A DNA stretch of 64,000 bases from Actinomadura viridilutea (GCA_003001795.1 PVNI01000023.1:1-64000), one strand, 5' to 3'; shown: positions 42,436 to 51,331, numbered from the stretch's first letter. Program-made: numbers and translations. The notes: generated from the letters alone by a model not told the origin.

Positions 42436-43803
42436 ATGACGTACAGGCGCGACCGCTTCCCCCGGCTGAGAGCGGTGGTCGCGATGGGCACCGCGGTGGC
42501 GCTGGCCGCCACCGGGTGCGCCGGTGCCGGCGGCGGTTCCTCCGACGGCAAGGCCGTCGTCACCATCGCCACCGTCGCGAACCCGCAGATGCAGGACATC
42601 GAGAAGCTGTCCCAGGAGTTCGAGAAGGCCAACCCGGACATCGACCTGAAGTTCTCGATCCTCCCCGAGAACGAGCTGCGCGACCGCGTCACCCAGGACA
42701 TCGCCACCAAGGCCGGCCAGTACGACGTCGTGACGATCGGCACCTACGAGACGCCGATCTGGGCCAAGAACGGATGGCTGACCAAGCTGGACTCCTACGC
42801 CTCGACGCCCGAGTACGACGTCGGCGACATCATCGCCCCGGTGAAGGAGGCGCTGTCCTACAACGGCGGTCTTTACGCCGTCCCCTTCTACGGCGAGTCG
42901 TCGTTCCTGATGTACCGCAAGGACCTGTTCGACAAGGCCGGTCTGAAGATGCCCGAGCAGCCGACCTGGCAGCAGGTCGCCGAGTTCGCCGCCAAGCTGG
43001 ACGACCCGGACGGCAAGGTGGCGGGCATCTGCCTGCGCGGCCTGCCGGGCTGGGGCGAGGTCATGGCGCCGCTGACCACGCTCATCAACACTTTCGGGGG
43101 ACGCTGGTACGACACCCAGTGGAACGCGCACCTGACCGACCCGGCCACCAAGGAGGCCGTGAAGTTCTACGTCGACCTGGTGCGCGAGCACGGCGAACCG
43201 GGGGCGCCCAACGCCGGGTTCACCGAGTGCATGACCGCGTTCGGCCAGGGCAACGCCGCCATGTGGTACGACGCCACGGTGGCCGCGTCGTCCCTGGAGG
43301 ACGCCAAGACCAGCAAGGTCGCCGGCAAGGTCGGCTACGTCAAGGCGCCGGTCGTCAAGACCCGCAACTCCGGATGGCTGTGGGCGTGGTCGCTGGCCAT
43401 GCCCGAGACGTCCAAGCACAAGGACGCCGCGTGGAAGTTCATGCAGTGGGCGACGTCCAAGGAGTACATCCAGCTCGTCGGCCGGCGGCTCGGCTGGGAG
43501 CGGGTGCCGCCGGGCACCCGCCGGTCCACCTACCAGATCCCCGAGTACACGAAGGCGGCGGCCGCTTTCGCGGACCTGACGCTGGAATCGATGAACTCGG
43601 TCGACCCCAAGCAGCCGGGTCTCGAGCCCCAGCCGTGGGTGGGCGTCCAGTACGTCGCCATCCCCGAGTTCCAGGACCTCGGGACGAAGGTGTCGCAGGA
43701 GATCTCGGCGGCGATCGCGGGCAAGCAGAGCGTCGACCAGGCGCTGGACAAGGCCCAGCGGTACGCCGAGGAGACCGCGCAGAAGGCGGGGCTGAAGAAG
43801 TAG
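42436..43803 (+). CDS. sugar/polyol ABC transporter substrate-binding lipoprotein
   Basis: A 455-residue extracellular receptor of the CUT1 type, close to the mannitol/sorbitol SmoE group. The lipobox ALAATGC puts the lipid on Cys24. Typical parts are VTIATVANPQMQDIEKLSQEFEKANP and YDVVTIGTYETPIWAKNGWLTKLD. The ATG at 42436 has GGGAGG before it. It heads the operon of two permeases, a Zn dehydrogenase and a LacI gene, and is followed by a hairpin. No ATPase gene is present, so a shared MsiK-type ATPase would power it, as is usual in actinomycetes. Confidence 0.92.
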   Translation: MTYRRDRFPRLRAVVAMGTAVALAATGCAGAGGGSSDGKAVVTIATVANPQMQDIEKLSQEFEKANPDIDLKFSILPENELRDRVTQDIATKAGQYDVVTIGTYETPIWAKNGWLTKLDSYASTPEYDVGDIIAPVKEALSYNGGLYAVPFYGESSFLMYRKDLFDKAGLKMPEQPTWQQVAEFAAKLDDPDGKVAGICLRGLPGWGEVMAPLTTLINTFGGRWYDTQWNAHLTDPATKEAVKFYVDLVREHGEPGAPNAGFTECMTAFGQGNAAMWYDATVAASSLEDAKTSKVAGKVGYVKAPVVKTRNSGWLWAWSLAMPETSKHKDAAWKFMQWATSKEYIQLVGRRLGWERVPPGTRRSTYQIPEYTKAAAAFADLTLESMNSVDPKQPGLEPQPWVGVQYVAIPEFQDLGTKVSQEISAAIAGKQSVDQALDKAQRYAEETAQKAGLKK

Positions 43804-43814
43804 CAGCGCCGAAG

Positions 43815-43845
43815 CGGCGGCGCGGCCCCCTCCGGCGCGCCGCCG
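43815..43845 (+). terminator. intra-operon hairpin after the binding-protein gene
   Basis: CGGCGGCGCG pairs perfectly with CGCGCCGCCG around an 11-base loop, in the 70-base gap before the permease gene. Such hairpins after receptor genes often let the receptor be made in excess over the permeases. Confidence 0.6.
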
Positions 43846-43873
43846 CCCCCTCCCACCCCTCAGGAGAACAACG

Positions 43874-44818
43874 ATGACCGCGACGGTCACCGCGCCCGCC
43901 GTCCGGAGGGCGCCGAAGAAAGACGCGTCCCCGCCCCGTCCGCGCGGGCGGTGGAGGCGGCGGCTGCCGCTGCTGCCCGCGCTCGTGCTCACCATCGCCC
44001 TGACCCAGGTGCCCTTCGTGTTCACGCTGTGGTACAGCGTGCACTCGCGGAACCTGCTGCGTCCGGGCACCGACCGTTTCGTCGGGCTGGCCAACTACGC
44101 CAAGGTCTTCACCGACTCCGCCTTCCGCAACGCCGCCGTGAACACCGTGGTGCTGACCTCGAGCGCGGTCGTGCTGTCGATGCTGCTCGGCGTGGCGCTG
44201 GCCATGCTGCTGGACCGCAGGTTCTTCGGCCGCGGCATCGTGCGGACGATGCTGATCACGCCGTTCCTGGTGATGCCCGCCGCGGCGGCGCTGCTGTGGA
44301 AGACGTCGATGCTCAACCCGGTCTACGGGCTGCTGAACTGGGCGCTGTCGCCGTTCGGCGTCGGGGACCTGGACTGGGCCAGCCGGTACCCCATGGCGAC
44401 GATCGTCATGGTCCTGGTCTGGCAGTGGACGCCGTTCATGATGCTGATCGTCCTGGCCGGGCTGCAGAGCCAGTCGCCGGAGGTCCTGGAGGCCGCCCGG
44501 GTCGACGGGGCCGGCTGGTGGCAGACCTTCCGCTTCGTCACTCTTGCGCATCTGCGCCGGTACATCGAGCTGGGCATCCTGCTGGGCTCGATCTACGTGG
44601 TGCAGACCTTCGACGCGATCTTCATGATCACCCAGGGCGGTCCGGGCCAGGCGACCACCAACCTGCCGTACTTCATCTACCTGAAGGCGTTCCGCGGCTT
44701 CGAGCTCGGGGAGGCCGCGGCGCTCGGCGTCGTCGTGGTCGCCGCGACCATCGTCATCGCCACGTTCGCCCTCCGGTTGATCTCCAATCTGTTCTCCTCC
44801 GAGGGGATGGGCGCATGA
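43874..44818 (+). CDS. sugar/polyol ABC permease, MalF/SmoF type
   Basis: A 314-residue permease with about six helices after a basic N-terminus (residues 1-35). The coupling EAA loop reads EVLEAARVDGAGWWQTFRFVTLAHL near residue 205. FDAIFMITQGGPGQATTNLPYFIY is typical of the family. GGAGAACAACG precedes the ATG. It overlaps the second permease gene as ATGA. Confidence 0.94.
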   Translation: MTATVTAPAVRRAPKKDASPPRPRGRWRRRLPLLPALVLTIALTQVPFVFTLWYSVHSRNLLRPGTDRFVGLANYAKVFTDSAFRNAAVNTVVLTSSAVVLSMLLGVALAMLLDRRFFGRGIVRTMLITPFLVMPAAAALLWKTSMLNPVYGLLNWALSPFGVGDLDWASRYPMATIVMVLVWQWTPFMMLIVLAGLQSQSPEVLEAARVDGAGWWQTFRFVTLAHLRRYIELGILLGSIYVVQTFDAIFMITQGGPGQATTNLPYFIYLKAFRGFELGEAAALGVVVVAATIVIATFALRLISNLFSSEGMGA

Positions 44819-45657
44819 GCATCGGACGTTCCCCGGCCGCGGGGTCCCGGCTGCCCCGGCTGCTGCTGGGCCTGGTCGCCTGGACGGCCGGCCTGCTGTT
44901 CTTCTTCCCGGTCCTGTGGATGTTCCTGACCGGGTTCAAGCACGAGTCGCAGGCGTCCACCGATCCGCCCACGTGGCTGTTCACGCCCACCACCGAGCAG
45001 TACGAGGCCATCTTCGCCCGGGACTTCGCGCCCTTCCTCGTCAACTCGGCGACGTCCTCGCTGCTGTCGACGCTGCTGGTGCTGGCGCTGGCCGTGCCGG
45101 CCGCCTACGCCCTGTCGCTCGCGCCCGTGCCGAAGTGGCGGGACGTGCTGTTCTTCTTCATCTCGACGCGCATGATGCCCGCGGTCGCGTCCATCGTGCC
45201 GCTCTACCTGATCGCCAAGAGCCTCGGCGTGCTTGACAACATCACCATGCTTTCGCTGGTCTACACGGCGATGAACCTGCCCATCGCCGTGTGGATGCTG
45301 CGCTCGTTCCTGATGGAGATCCCGCGCGAGGTGCTGGAGGCGGCCCGCGTGGACGGCGCGAGCCTGCCGGTCCAGCTGACCCGGATCGTCCTGCCGATGA
45401 TCGCGCCGGGGCTCGCCGCGACCGCGCTGATCTGCTTCATCTTCGCGTGGAACGAGTTCTTCTTCGCGGTCAGCCTCACGGCGACCCGGGCGGCCACGGT
45501 GCCGGTGTTCCTCGTCGGGTTCATCACCAGCGAGGGCCTGTTCTGGGCGCGGCTGTCCGCGGCGTCGACCCTGGCGGCCCTGCCGGTCGTCATCGCCGGG
45601 TGGGTCGCGCAGAAGCAGCTGGTCCGCGGTCTGTCTCTGGGGGCGGTGAAGGGATGA
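44815..45657 (+). CDS. sugar/polyol ABC permease, MalG/SmoG type
   Basis: A 280-residue permease with six helices. The EAA loop is EVLEAARVDGASLPVQLTRIVLPM near residue 175, and FFFPVLWMFLTGFK in the first helix is typical. It overlaps the first permease and the dehydrogenase genes, each by four bases, which suggests balanced translation. With the preceding permease it forms the importer channel. Confidence 0.94.
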   Translation: MSIGRSPAAGSRLPRLLLGLVAWTAGLLFFFPVLWMFLTGFKHESQASTDPPTWLFTPTTEQYEAIFARDFAPFLVNSATSSLLSTLLVLALAVPAAYALSLAPVPKWRDVLFFFISTRMMPAVASIVPLYLIAKSLGVLDNITMLSLVYTAMNLPIAVWMLRSFLMEIPREVLEAARVDGASLPVQLTRIVLPMIAPGLAATALICFIFAWNEFFFAVSLTATRAATVPVFLVGFITSEGLFWARLSAASTLAALPVVIAGWVAQKQLVRGLSLGAVKG

Positions 45658-46661
45658 AGGCGATCGTCATCGAGCGGCCGGGGCGGCTGTCCCTGGAGAC
45701 GGTGCCCGACCCGGCGCCGGGGCCGCGCGAGGTGGTGGTCGCGGTCGCGGCGTGCGGCATCTGCGGCACCGACCTGCACATCCTGGACGGCGAGTACACC
45801 TCTCCCTACCCGATCGTGCCCGGGCACGAGTTCGCCGGCGAGGTGGTGGCCGTCGGGTCCGAGGTCGGCGAGCTCGCCGTCGGCGACCGGGTCGCCGTGG
45901 ACCCCTCGCTGCCCTGCAAGGAGTGCGACTTCTGCGGCACCGGGCGCAGCAACCTGTGCGAGCGGTTCAACGCGATCGGCGTCAGCCGTCCCGGCGCCGC
46001 CGCCGAGTACGCCGTCGCGCCGGCCGCCAACTGCCACCGCATTCCCGACGGCATGCCGCTGGAGCACGCCGCCCTCATCGAGCCGCTGTCGTGCGCCGTG
46101 CACGGCTTCGACCTGCTGCCGCGCCGCCCCGGCGACCACTACCTCATCTACGGCGCCGGCACCATGGGGCTGCTCATGCTGCAGCTGGCGCGGCGCAGCG
46201 GCGCCGCCTCGGTGAGCGTCGTCGACCTCAACGAGGAGCGCCTCGACACGGCGCGCCGGCTCGGCGCCGACGAGGTCGCGCGGAACGCCGACGCGTTCGA
46301 CCGGCCGCGCGGGTGGGAGACCGTCATCGACTGCACGGGCGCCGTGCCCGCCATCGAGGACGGGCTGACCCGGGTGCGGCGCGGCGGCACCTTCCAGTTC
46401 TTCGGCGTGGCCGCCGCGGACGCCACCGCGCGGGTGTCGCCGTTCCGGATCTACAACGACGAGATCACCCTCGTCGGCAGCATGGCGGTCCTGCACAGTT
46501 TCGGGCGGGCGGTGGAGCTGCTGGCGTGCGGGGCCGTGGACGCCTCTGCCATGATCAGCCACAGCTTCCCGCTCGCCGAGTACGAGCGCGCCATCGGCGC
46601 CTTCCGGCAGGGGAAGGGACGCAAACTGCAGATTCGCCCCGCGGAACGGACCACGTCGTGA
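45654..46661 (+). CDS. zinc-dependent polyol/alcohol dehydrogenase (MDR family)
   Basis: A 335-residue medium-chain dehydrogenase. The catalytic zinc ligands are Cys37 in AACGICGTDLH, His59-Glu60 in VPGHEFAGEV and the acid near GIGE-like positions. The structural zinc cysteines are in PCKECDFCGTGRSNLC. The NAD-binding motif YGAGTMGLL is near residue 166, followed by the acidic VVDLNEER, which favours NAD over NADP. Inside a polyol-type ABC operon it probably oxidises the imported polyol to a ketose, which the divergent PfkB kinase can phosphorylate. Confidence 0.9.
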   Translation: MKAIVIERPGRLSLETVPDPAPGPREVVVAVAACGICGTDLHILDGEYTSPYPIVPGHEFAGEVVAVGSEVGELAVGDRVAVDPSLPCKECDFCGTGRSNLCERFNAIGVSRPGAAAEYAVAPAANCHRIPDGMPLEHAALIEPLSCAVHGFDLLPRRPGDHYLIYGAGTMGLLMLQLARRSGAASVSVVDLNEERLDTARRLGADEVARNADAFDRPRGWETVIDCTGAVPAIEDGLTRVRRGGTFQFFGVAAADATARVSPFRIYNDEITLVGSMAVLHSFGRAVELLACGAVDASAMISHSFPLAEYERAIGAFRQGKGRKLQIRPAERTTS

Positions 46662-47749
46662 CCAACGAGGAAAGCGAGCCCAAGCGCCCGGCCGCGACCC
46701 GCGCCGCCACCATGAAGGACGTGGCGGCGCGGGTCGGCGTGTCCATCAAGACGGTCTCCCGGGTCGTCAACGGCCACGATGACGTGCACCCCGACACGCG
46801 GGCGCGCATCGAGGCCGCGATGAAGGAGCTCAACTTCCGCCCCAACGTCATGGCCAGCATGATCCGGCGGCGCGGCGGGCGGACCGCCTCCATCGGCCTG
46901 GTCGTCGAGGACCTCGCCAACCCGTTCATGGCGCAGCTGGCCCGGGCCGTCGCGGACAGCGCGCTCTGCCGGCAGCATCTGGTGCTCATCGGGTCCAGCG
47001 ACGGGGACCCCGAGCGCGAACGCGAACTCGTCGCCGTGTTCCTCACCCGGCGCGTGGACGGGCTGATCATCGTCCCGTCGGGGGACGACCAGTCCTATCT
47101 GAAGGCGGAGACCGACCGCGGCCTGCCGATCGTGTTCGTCGACCGGCTCGGGCAGCGCATCGAGGCCGACGCCGTGGTCTCCGACAACGCCAGCGGAACC
47201 GCGCAGGCCGTGCGGCACCTGCTCGCCCACGGCCACCGCCGCATCGGCTACCTGGGCGATCTGCGCGGCTTCTACACCGCCCAGGCGCGGCTGCAGGGCT
47301 ACGAGGAGGCGCTCCGCGCCGCCACGGGCGGCGTCGACCCGCGTCTGGTCCGCATGGACGTGCACACCGTCGCGCAGGCCGAGCAGGAGGCGCGGGCCCT
47401 GCTCGGCTCGGACGACCCGCCGACCGCGCTGCTGTGCGGCAACAACCTCATCACCGTCGGGGCCCTGCACGCCCTGCAGGCCCTGGACCTGCGCCAGAAG
47501 GTCGCGCTCATCGGCTTCGACGACCAGGACCTGGCGCACCTGCTCACCCCTGCCCTGACCGTCGTGGCGCAGGACGTCCCCGCGATCGGCCGCACCGCCG
47601 CCGAGCGGCTCTTCCTCAGGCTGAACGCGCAGCCCGACGAGCAGGCGCCGTACGAGCGGCTGACCATTCCCGTCACGTTGATCCCCCGCGGCTCCGGCGA
47701 GATCCCCGCCGGCGCTCCCGCGGAGCACGGCGACCGGGCCGACCGCTGA
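46658..47749 (+). CDS. LacI-family transcriptional repressor
   Basis: A 363-residue repressor. The N-terminal helix-turn-helix is ATMKDVAARVGVSIKTVSRVVNGHDDVHPDTRARIEAAMKELNFRPN with the hinge helix following (about residues 18-70). The sugar-binding core starts IGLVVEDLANPFMAQLARA and ends with DVPAIGRTAAERLFLRL. The start is GTG at 46658, overlapping the dehydrogenase stop as GTGA; an internal ATG before KDVAARVG is possible. Its place as last gene makes the operon autoregulated through the GTCAACGTTGAC sites between the divergent genes. Confidence 0.94.
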   Translation: MTNEESEPKRPAATRAATMKDVAARVGVSIKTVSRVVNGHDDVHPDTRARIEAAMKELNFRPNVMASMIRRRGGRTASIGLVVEDLANPFMAQLARAVADSALCRQHLVLIGSSDGDPERERELVAVFLTRRVDGLIIVPSGDDQSYLKAETDRGLPIVFVDRLGQRIEADAVVSDNASGTAQAVRHLLAHGHRRIGYLGDLRGFYTAQARLQGYEEALRAATGGVDPRLVRMDVHTVAQAEQEARALLGSDDPPTALLCGNNLITVGALHALQALDLRQKVALIGFDDQDLAHLLTPALTVVAQDVPAIGRTAAERLFLRLNAQPDEQAPYERLTIPVTLIPRGSGEIPAGAPAEHGDRADR

Positions 47750-47859
47750 CCGGCGCCGCCTTCATCTCTCGCACCGCTATCACGTTGCGGGCCAGAGCGC
47801 CTGGCAGCACCGTTTCGGCACGGATCTCCTGGCGGCATTGACGCGGGAGCCTGCGCGCG

Positions 47860-47893
47860 TAGTCGAACCGATCCGCTAGTCGAACCGATCCGC
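47860..47893. repeat. 17-base tandem repeat between lacI and merR genes
   Basis: TAGTCGAACCGATCCGC is repeated exactly, head to tail. It lies between convergent genes, so a regulatory role is not obvious. Confidence 0.7.
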
Positions 47894-47915
47894 GTCGGCC
47901 CCCACGCGCGCCTGA

Positions 47916-48368
47916 TCAGCTCGTCAGCGGCACCCGTGCCGCCGTCGCGCGGACCAGCTCCTGGAAGTCCGGGCACTGGGTGAAGTCGGGCGCACCGCAC
48001 TTCAGCACGTGTTCGATCAGTTCCTTCGACGCCTGGATCCGCGCGAGCCGCTCGTCCAGTTCCCTGCGGTGCCGCTCGAGCAGATCCCTTCGGGCGGCCG
48101 GGTCGGAGGCGTCGAGGATCTCGCGCAGCTGCGGAAGGCTCATGCCGGCCTGCTTGCCGCGCAGGATCATCGCGACGCGCGTGACGTGCTCGCGCGTGTA
48201 GCGGCGCCGCCCGCCGACCCGGCGCGCCGGGGTCAGCAGCCCCGCGGACTCCCAGTGGCGCAGGACGTGCGTCGCAAGTCCGAAGCGCGCGGCGAGCTCG
48301 CCGATGGACAGGTCGGCCTCGTCTTCGTCCCGATCCGCGGACCCCGTGATCTGGACGCTTGACTTCAT
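47916..48368 (-). CDS. MerR-family transcriptional regulator
   Basis: A 150-residue MerR protein. The N-terminal winged helix reads LSIGELAARFGLATHVLRHWESAGLLTPARRVGGRRRYTREHVTRVAMILRGKQAGMSLPQLREIL. A long dimerisation helix follows, then CGAPDFTQCPDFQEL, whose two cysteines could bind metal or react with thiols. I use the ATG at 48368. The frame is open to 48404, and an upstream TTGACA on the minus strand (48404-48399) suggests a leaderless or short-leader transcript. It is divergent from a thioredoxin-reductase-like gene with a palindrome between them. Confidence 0.9.
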   Translation of the reverse strand: MKSSVQITGSADRDEDEADLSIGELAARFGLATHVLRHWESAGLLTPARRVGGRRRYTREHVTRVAMILRGKQAGMSLPQLREILDASDPAARRDLLERHRRELDERLARIQASKELIEHVLKCGAPDFTQCPDFQELVRATAARVPLTS

Positions 48369-48381
48369 GTCGACATTAAGT
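48362..48381. promoter_or_regulatory. MerR-type operator between merR and flavoprotein genes
   Basis: ACTTCATGTCGACATTAAGT, a 20-base dyad with a single mismatched pair, centred in the stretch after a rightward TTGACT (48359-48364). A dyad inside a long promoter spacer is the MerR pattern. It also covers the merR start codon, allowing autorepression. Confidence 0.6.
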
Positions 48382-48427
48382 TGCACGCTCGTCGCGGATG
48401 TCAACTCGCGACCGGGAGGGCGACTCG

Positions 48428-49375
48428 ATGTTCGACGTCATCGTGGTCGGCGGCGGGCCGACCGGCCTGTCGGCCGCCCTGGCCCTGGGGCGGGCGCGGC
48501 GCTCGACGCTCGTGCTGGACTCCGGCGACTACCGCAACGCGCCGTCGGCGGCGGTGCACAATCTGCTGACGCGCGACGGCACGCCGCCGGACGAGGTGCG
48601 CCGCATCGCCCGCGAGCAGCTCGCGGCGTACCCCGCCGTCGAGATCCGCGACGTCGCGGCCGAGGACGCCGCCGGCTCGCAGGAGGACGGATTCGAGGTC
48701 CGCCTCGGCGACGGGTCCGCGGTGTCGGCGCGGCGGCTGCTGCTGGCCACCGGCCTGACCGACGAACTGCCGGCGATCGACGGTCTGGCCCGGCTGTGGG
48801 GCCGCGGCGCGTACCACTGCCCCTACTGCCACGGCTACGAGCTGCGCGACACCCCGATCGCCGTGCTCGGCGGCACCTCGGACAGGGTGGAGCTGGCGCT
48901 GCACCTGCGGCGCTTCAGCGACGACGTCGTCCTGTGCACCGACGGTGAGCCCGCTTACGACGAGGCCGACACGCGGTTGCTGGAGACCCATGGCGTCACC
49001 GTCGCCACCGAGCGCGTGGCACGCCTGCACGGCGGCGACAACGGCTTGGAGAGCGTCGAGTTCGCCGACGGCTCCGTCCTCGCCAGGAGCGCGATTTTCG
49101 TCAAGTCGGTGCTTCGTCAGCGTTCGCGACTGCCCGAACGCCTCGGGTGCGCGACGCTCGACGACGGCACGGTCGAAATCAACGAGTTCTGCCAGACCAG
49201 TGTCAGCGGCGTGTACGCGGCGGGCGACATGGCCCGGCGCGCCACGTTCCCGGTTCCGGCCGCGGCGGTCGTCGCGGCCGTGGCCGGCGGCACGATCGCA
49301 GCGATCGTCATCGACAAAGAGCTGCTGTGGACGGACGTGAAGCTGACCGCCCCGATCTCGGGCGTGCGGAGCTGA
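48428..49375 (+). CDS. thioredoxin-reductase-like FAD/NAD(P) oxidoreductase
   Basis: A 315-residue flavoprotein of the TrxB superfamily. The FAD motif VIVVGGGPTGLSAALAL is at residues 4-20, the redox-active pair is in HCPYCHGYE (CPYC, near residue 135), and the NAD(P) motif is weakened to VLGGTSDRVELALHL. The late FAD motif is GVYAAGDMARR. GGGAGGG precedes the ATG at 48428. It is divergent from the MerR gene and followed by an MFS gene 35 bases later. The altered second nucleotide motif means the reductant may not be NADPH. Confidence 0.85.
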   Translation: MFDVIVVGGGPTGLSAALALGRARRSTLVLDSGDYRNAPSAAVHNLLTRDGTPPDEVRRIAREQLAAYPAVEIRDVAAEDAAGSQEDGFEVRLGDGSAVSARRLLLATGLTDELPAIDGLARLWGRGAYHCPYCHGYELRDTPIAVLGGTSDRVELALHLRRFSDDVVLCTDGEPAYDEADTRLLETHGVTVATERVARLHGGDNGLESVEFADGSVLARSAIFVKSVLRQRSRLPERLGCATLDDGTVEINEFCQTSVSGVYAAGDMARRATFPVPAAAVVAAVAGGTIAAIVIDKELLWTDVKLTAPISGVRS

Positions 49376-49410
49376 CCGGTACGCCCCTACTGGTACGGAG
49401 CCTGTTCGTC

Positions 49411-50835
49411 ATGACTTCCGACGTGACCATCGGCACCGGGGCGACGCGCGGACACGTCGCCCTGGCCTCGGCCGGACTGTCGCTCGGCGTGCTGCTGTCG
49501 GTGCTCGACCAGACGGTCGTCGCCACCGCCCTGCCCGAGATCGCCGCCGACGTCGGCGGCCTCGGCTCGATCGGCTGGGTCGCCACCGCCTACCTGCTCG
49601 CCTCCACCGCGACGGGCGCCCTGTACGGACGGATCAGCGACCGGTTCGGACGGCGAGCGACGTTCCTGGCCGCCGTGGGCGTGTTCACGGCGGCGAGCGC
49701 GCTGTGCGCCACGGCCGACACGCTCGGCCTGCTCATCGCCTTCCGCGCCCTGCAGGGGATCGGCGCGGGCGGGCTGTTCGTGCTGCCCTCGATCGCGCTG
49801 TCGGAGCTGTTCCCGGCCGAACAGCGCGGCAAGGTTCAGGGGTATCTGGGCGCAGTCTTCGCCGTCGGCAGCGTCGGCGGCCCGCTGGTGGGCGGTGTGC
49901 TGACCGACCGGTTGAGCTGGCGCTGGATCTTCTACGTCAACATCCCGCTCGGCCTGCTGGCGATCTTGCTCACCGCGACGGCGCTGCGGCTGCCCGCCGG
50001 CGCTCGCCGGACCCGTCTCGACCTGCCCGGTTCCGCGCTCGTCGTCGCCGCCGTCGTCGCCGTGATGCTGGCGATCGAGTGGGGCGGACGCGACCACGCC
50101 TGGGGCTCCGCGACGATCCTGGGACTGCTCGCGGCCGCGGTCGTACTGTTCGCGGCGTTCGTGTGGTGGGAGCGGCGTTCGCCCGACCCGGTGCTGCCGC
50201 TGCGGCTGATGGCCGGTCCGGTGCTGCGGATCGCGGTGCCCGCCGCCGTGCTGCTCGGCGCGCTGCTGTACGGCTCGGTGTTCTTCCTGCCGACGTACTT
50301 CCAGCACGCGCACGGGATGACCGCGACCGAGGCGGGGTTCGCGCTGATTCCCTTCGTGGGCGCGTTCGTGGTCGCGTCCGGGGCGTCAGGGAGACTGGCG
50401 AGCTCCCTCGGCCGGCACAAGCCGTTCATCGTCGCCGGGGCCGTCGTCATGACCGCGGGGATCGGCCTGCTCGGCCGACTCGGCGATGGCGCCTCGTACG
50501 GGCTGGTCGCCGCCGAGACCGTCGTGCTGGGCCTGGGCGTCGGGTTGATCATGCAGCTGCTCGTCACGATCGCCCAGAACGCCGTCCCGCCGGCGGACCT
50601 GGCCGCGACCACGTCTCTGATCATGTCGACGCGCGGTCTGGGGACCGCGCTCGGCGTGGCGTTCTTCGGCGCGCTGCTCGACCGCTCGCTCGACGCCCAT
50701 AAACCCGTCGCGACCGCGATACCGGACATGTTCGCGTGGGCAGTGCCCGTCGCGGTGCTGCTGTTCGTGCTCACCGTCGTCCTACCGGAGCGAAAAGCGG
50801 ACACGACCGCCCCGACCGCCGAGCCGACCACCTGA
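49411..50835 (+). CDS. MFS drug transporter, DHA2 type
   Basis: A 474-residue transporter with about fourteen helices. The D1 motif is LLSVLDQTVVATALPEI in helix 1, the A-loop motif GRISDRFGRRATFLAAV, and the helix 4-5 region RALQGIGAGGLFVLPSIALSELFPAEQRGKVQG. The ATG at 49411 has GGAG 11 bases upstream. It lies in line with the thioredoxin-reductase-like gene and is probably controlled by the same MerR protein, as an efflux step for the inducing compound. Confidence 0.93.
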   Translation: MTSDVTIGTGATRGHVALASAGLSLGVLLSVLDQTVVATALPEIAADVGGLGSIGWVATAYLLASTATGALYGRISDRFGRRATFLAAVGVFTAASALCATADTLGLLIAFRALQGIGAGGLFVLPSIALSELFPAEQRGKVQGYLGAVFAVGSVGGPLVGGVLTDRLSWRWIFYVNIPLGLLAILLTATALRLPAGARRTRLDLPGSALVVAAVVAVMLAIEWGGRDHAWGSATILGLLAAAVVLFAAFVWWERRSPDPVLPLRLMAGPVLRIAVPAAVLLGALLYGSVFFLPTYFQHAHGMTATEAGFALIPFVGAFVVASGASGRLASSLGRHKPFIVAGAVVMTAGIGLLGRLGDGASYGLVAAETVVLGLGVGLIMQLLVTIAQNAVPPADLAATTSLIMSTRGLGTALGVAFFGALLDRSLDAHKPVATAIPDMFAWAVPVAVLLFVLTVVLPERKADTTAPTAEPTT

Positions 50836-50920
50836 GACAGACCCCGACGCCGCCTGCCAGAGAGGAACGACTCGACGGCGCACCGCAGCCCGCCCCGCCG
50901 CACGCCGGGAGCGCGACATG

Positions 50921-51097
50921 CACGGCGCCCGACGTGCGGCGGGCACCGGCGGCAGAAGCACGAACAGCAGGAAGCCGCCTTCGCCACGCGCGTCGCCCGG
51001 CTGCGTCGGCACAGCATCGCCGCTCCGCCAACACGACGTTGCGTGAAAGCGCTCTCGCGTCCCTGGCCCGCCCCCACGGCGCCCGACGTGCGGCGGG
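50921..51097. repeat. 23-base direct repeat pair
   Basis: The 23-base unit starting CACGGCGCCCGACGTGCGGC occurs exactly at 50921-50943 and 51075-51097. A LacI-type palindrome lies between the copies. Confidence 0.75.
51045..51056. promoter_or_regulatory. LacI-type palindrome (distal) upstream of GH64 gene
   Basis: GAAAGCGCTCTC has the central AGCGCT of LacI/CebR-like sites, with one mismatched pair. It is similar to the proximal site at 51320. Confidence 0.5.
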
Positions 51098-51319
51098 GTG
51101 GCCCGCGCCGTAGCCTGCGGGAACCCACAGGATGGGACGCTCTTCTCGCTGCCGCGTCCTGGTCACGCCGCATGGTGGCTGACCTGCGGGATCAGCGGTC
51201 CAGCGCCCGGTGCGCCTCGCCGCCGCGCCACAGGGGCCGAGTCGATCGCCCACCAGGGGGCCCTATTTGCCCCGAAACGGTGGATCTCACGGCGGAGGTA
51301 ACTGTAAAGTCTCTTTTCT

Positions 51320-51331
51320 GAGAGCGCTCTC
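51320..51331. promoter_or_regulatory. LacI-type palindrome (proximal) upstream of GH64 gene
   Basis: GAGAGCGCTCTC is a perfect 12-base palindrome centred on GCGC, similar to the TGGGAGCGCTCCCA sites of glucan and cellobiose regulators in actinomycetes. It lies just after an A/T-rich patch and about 460 bases before the start codon. Confidence 0.6.
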
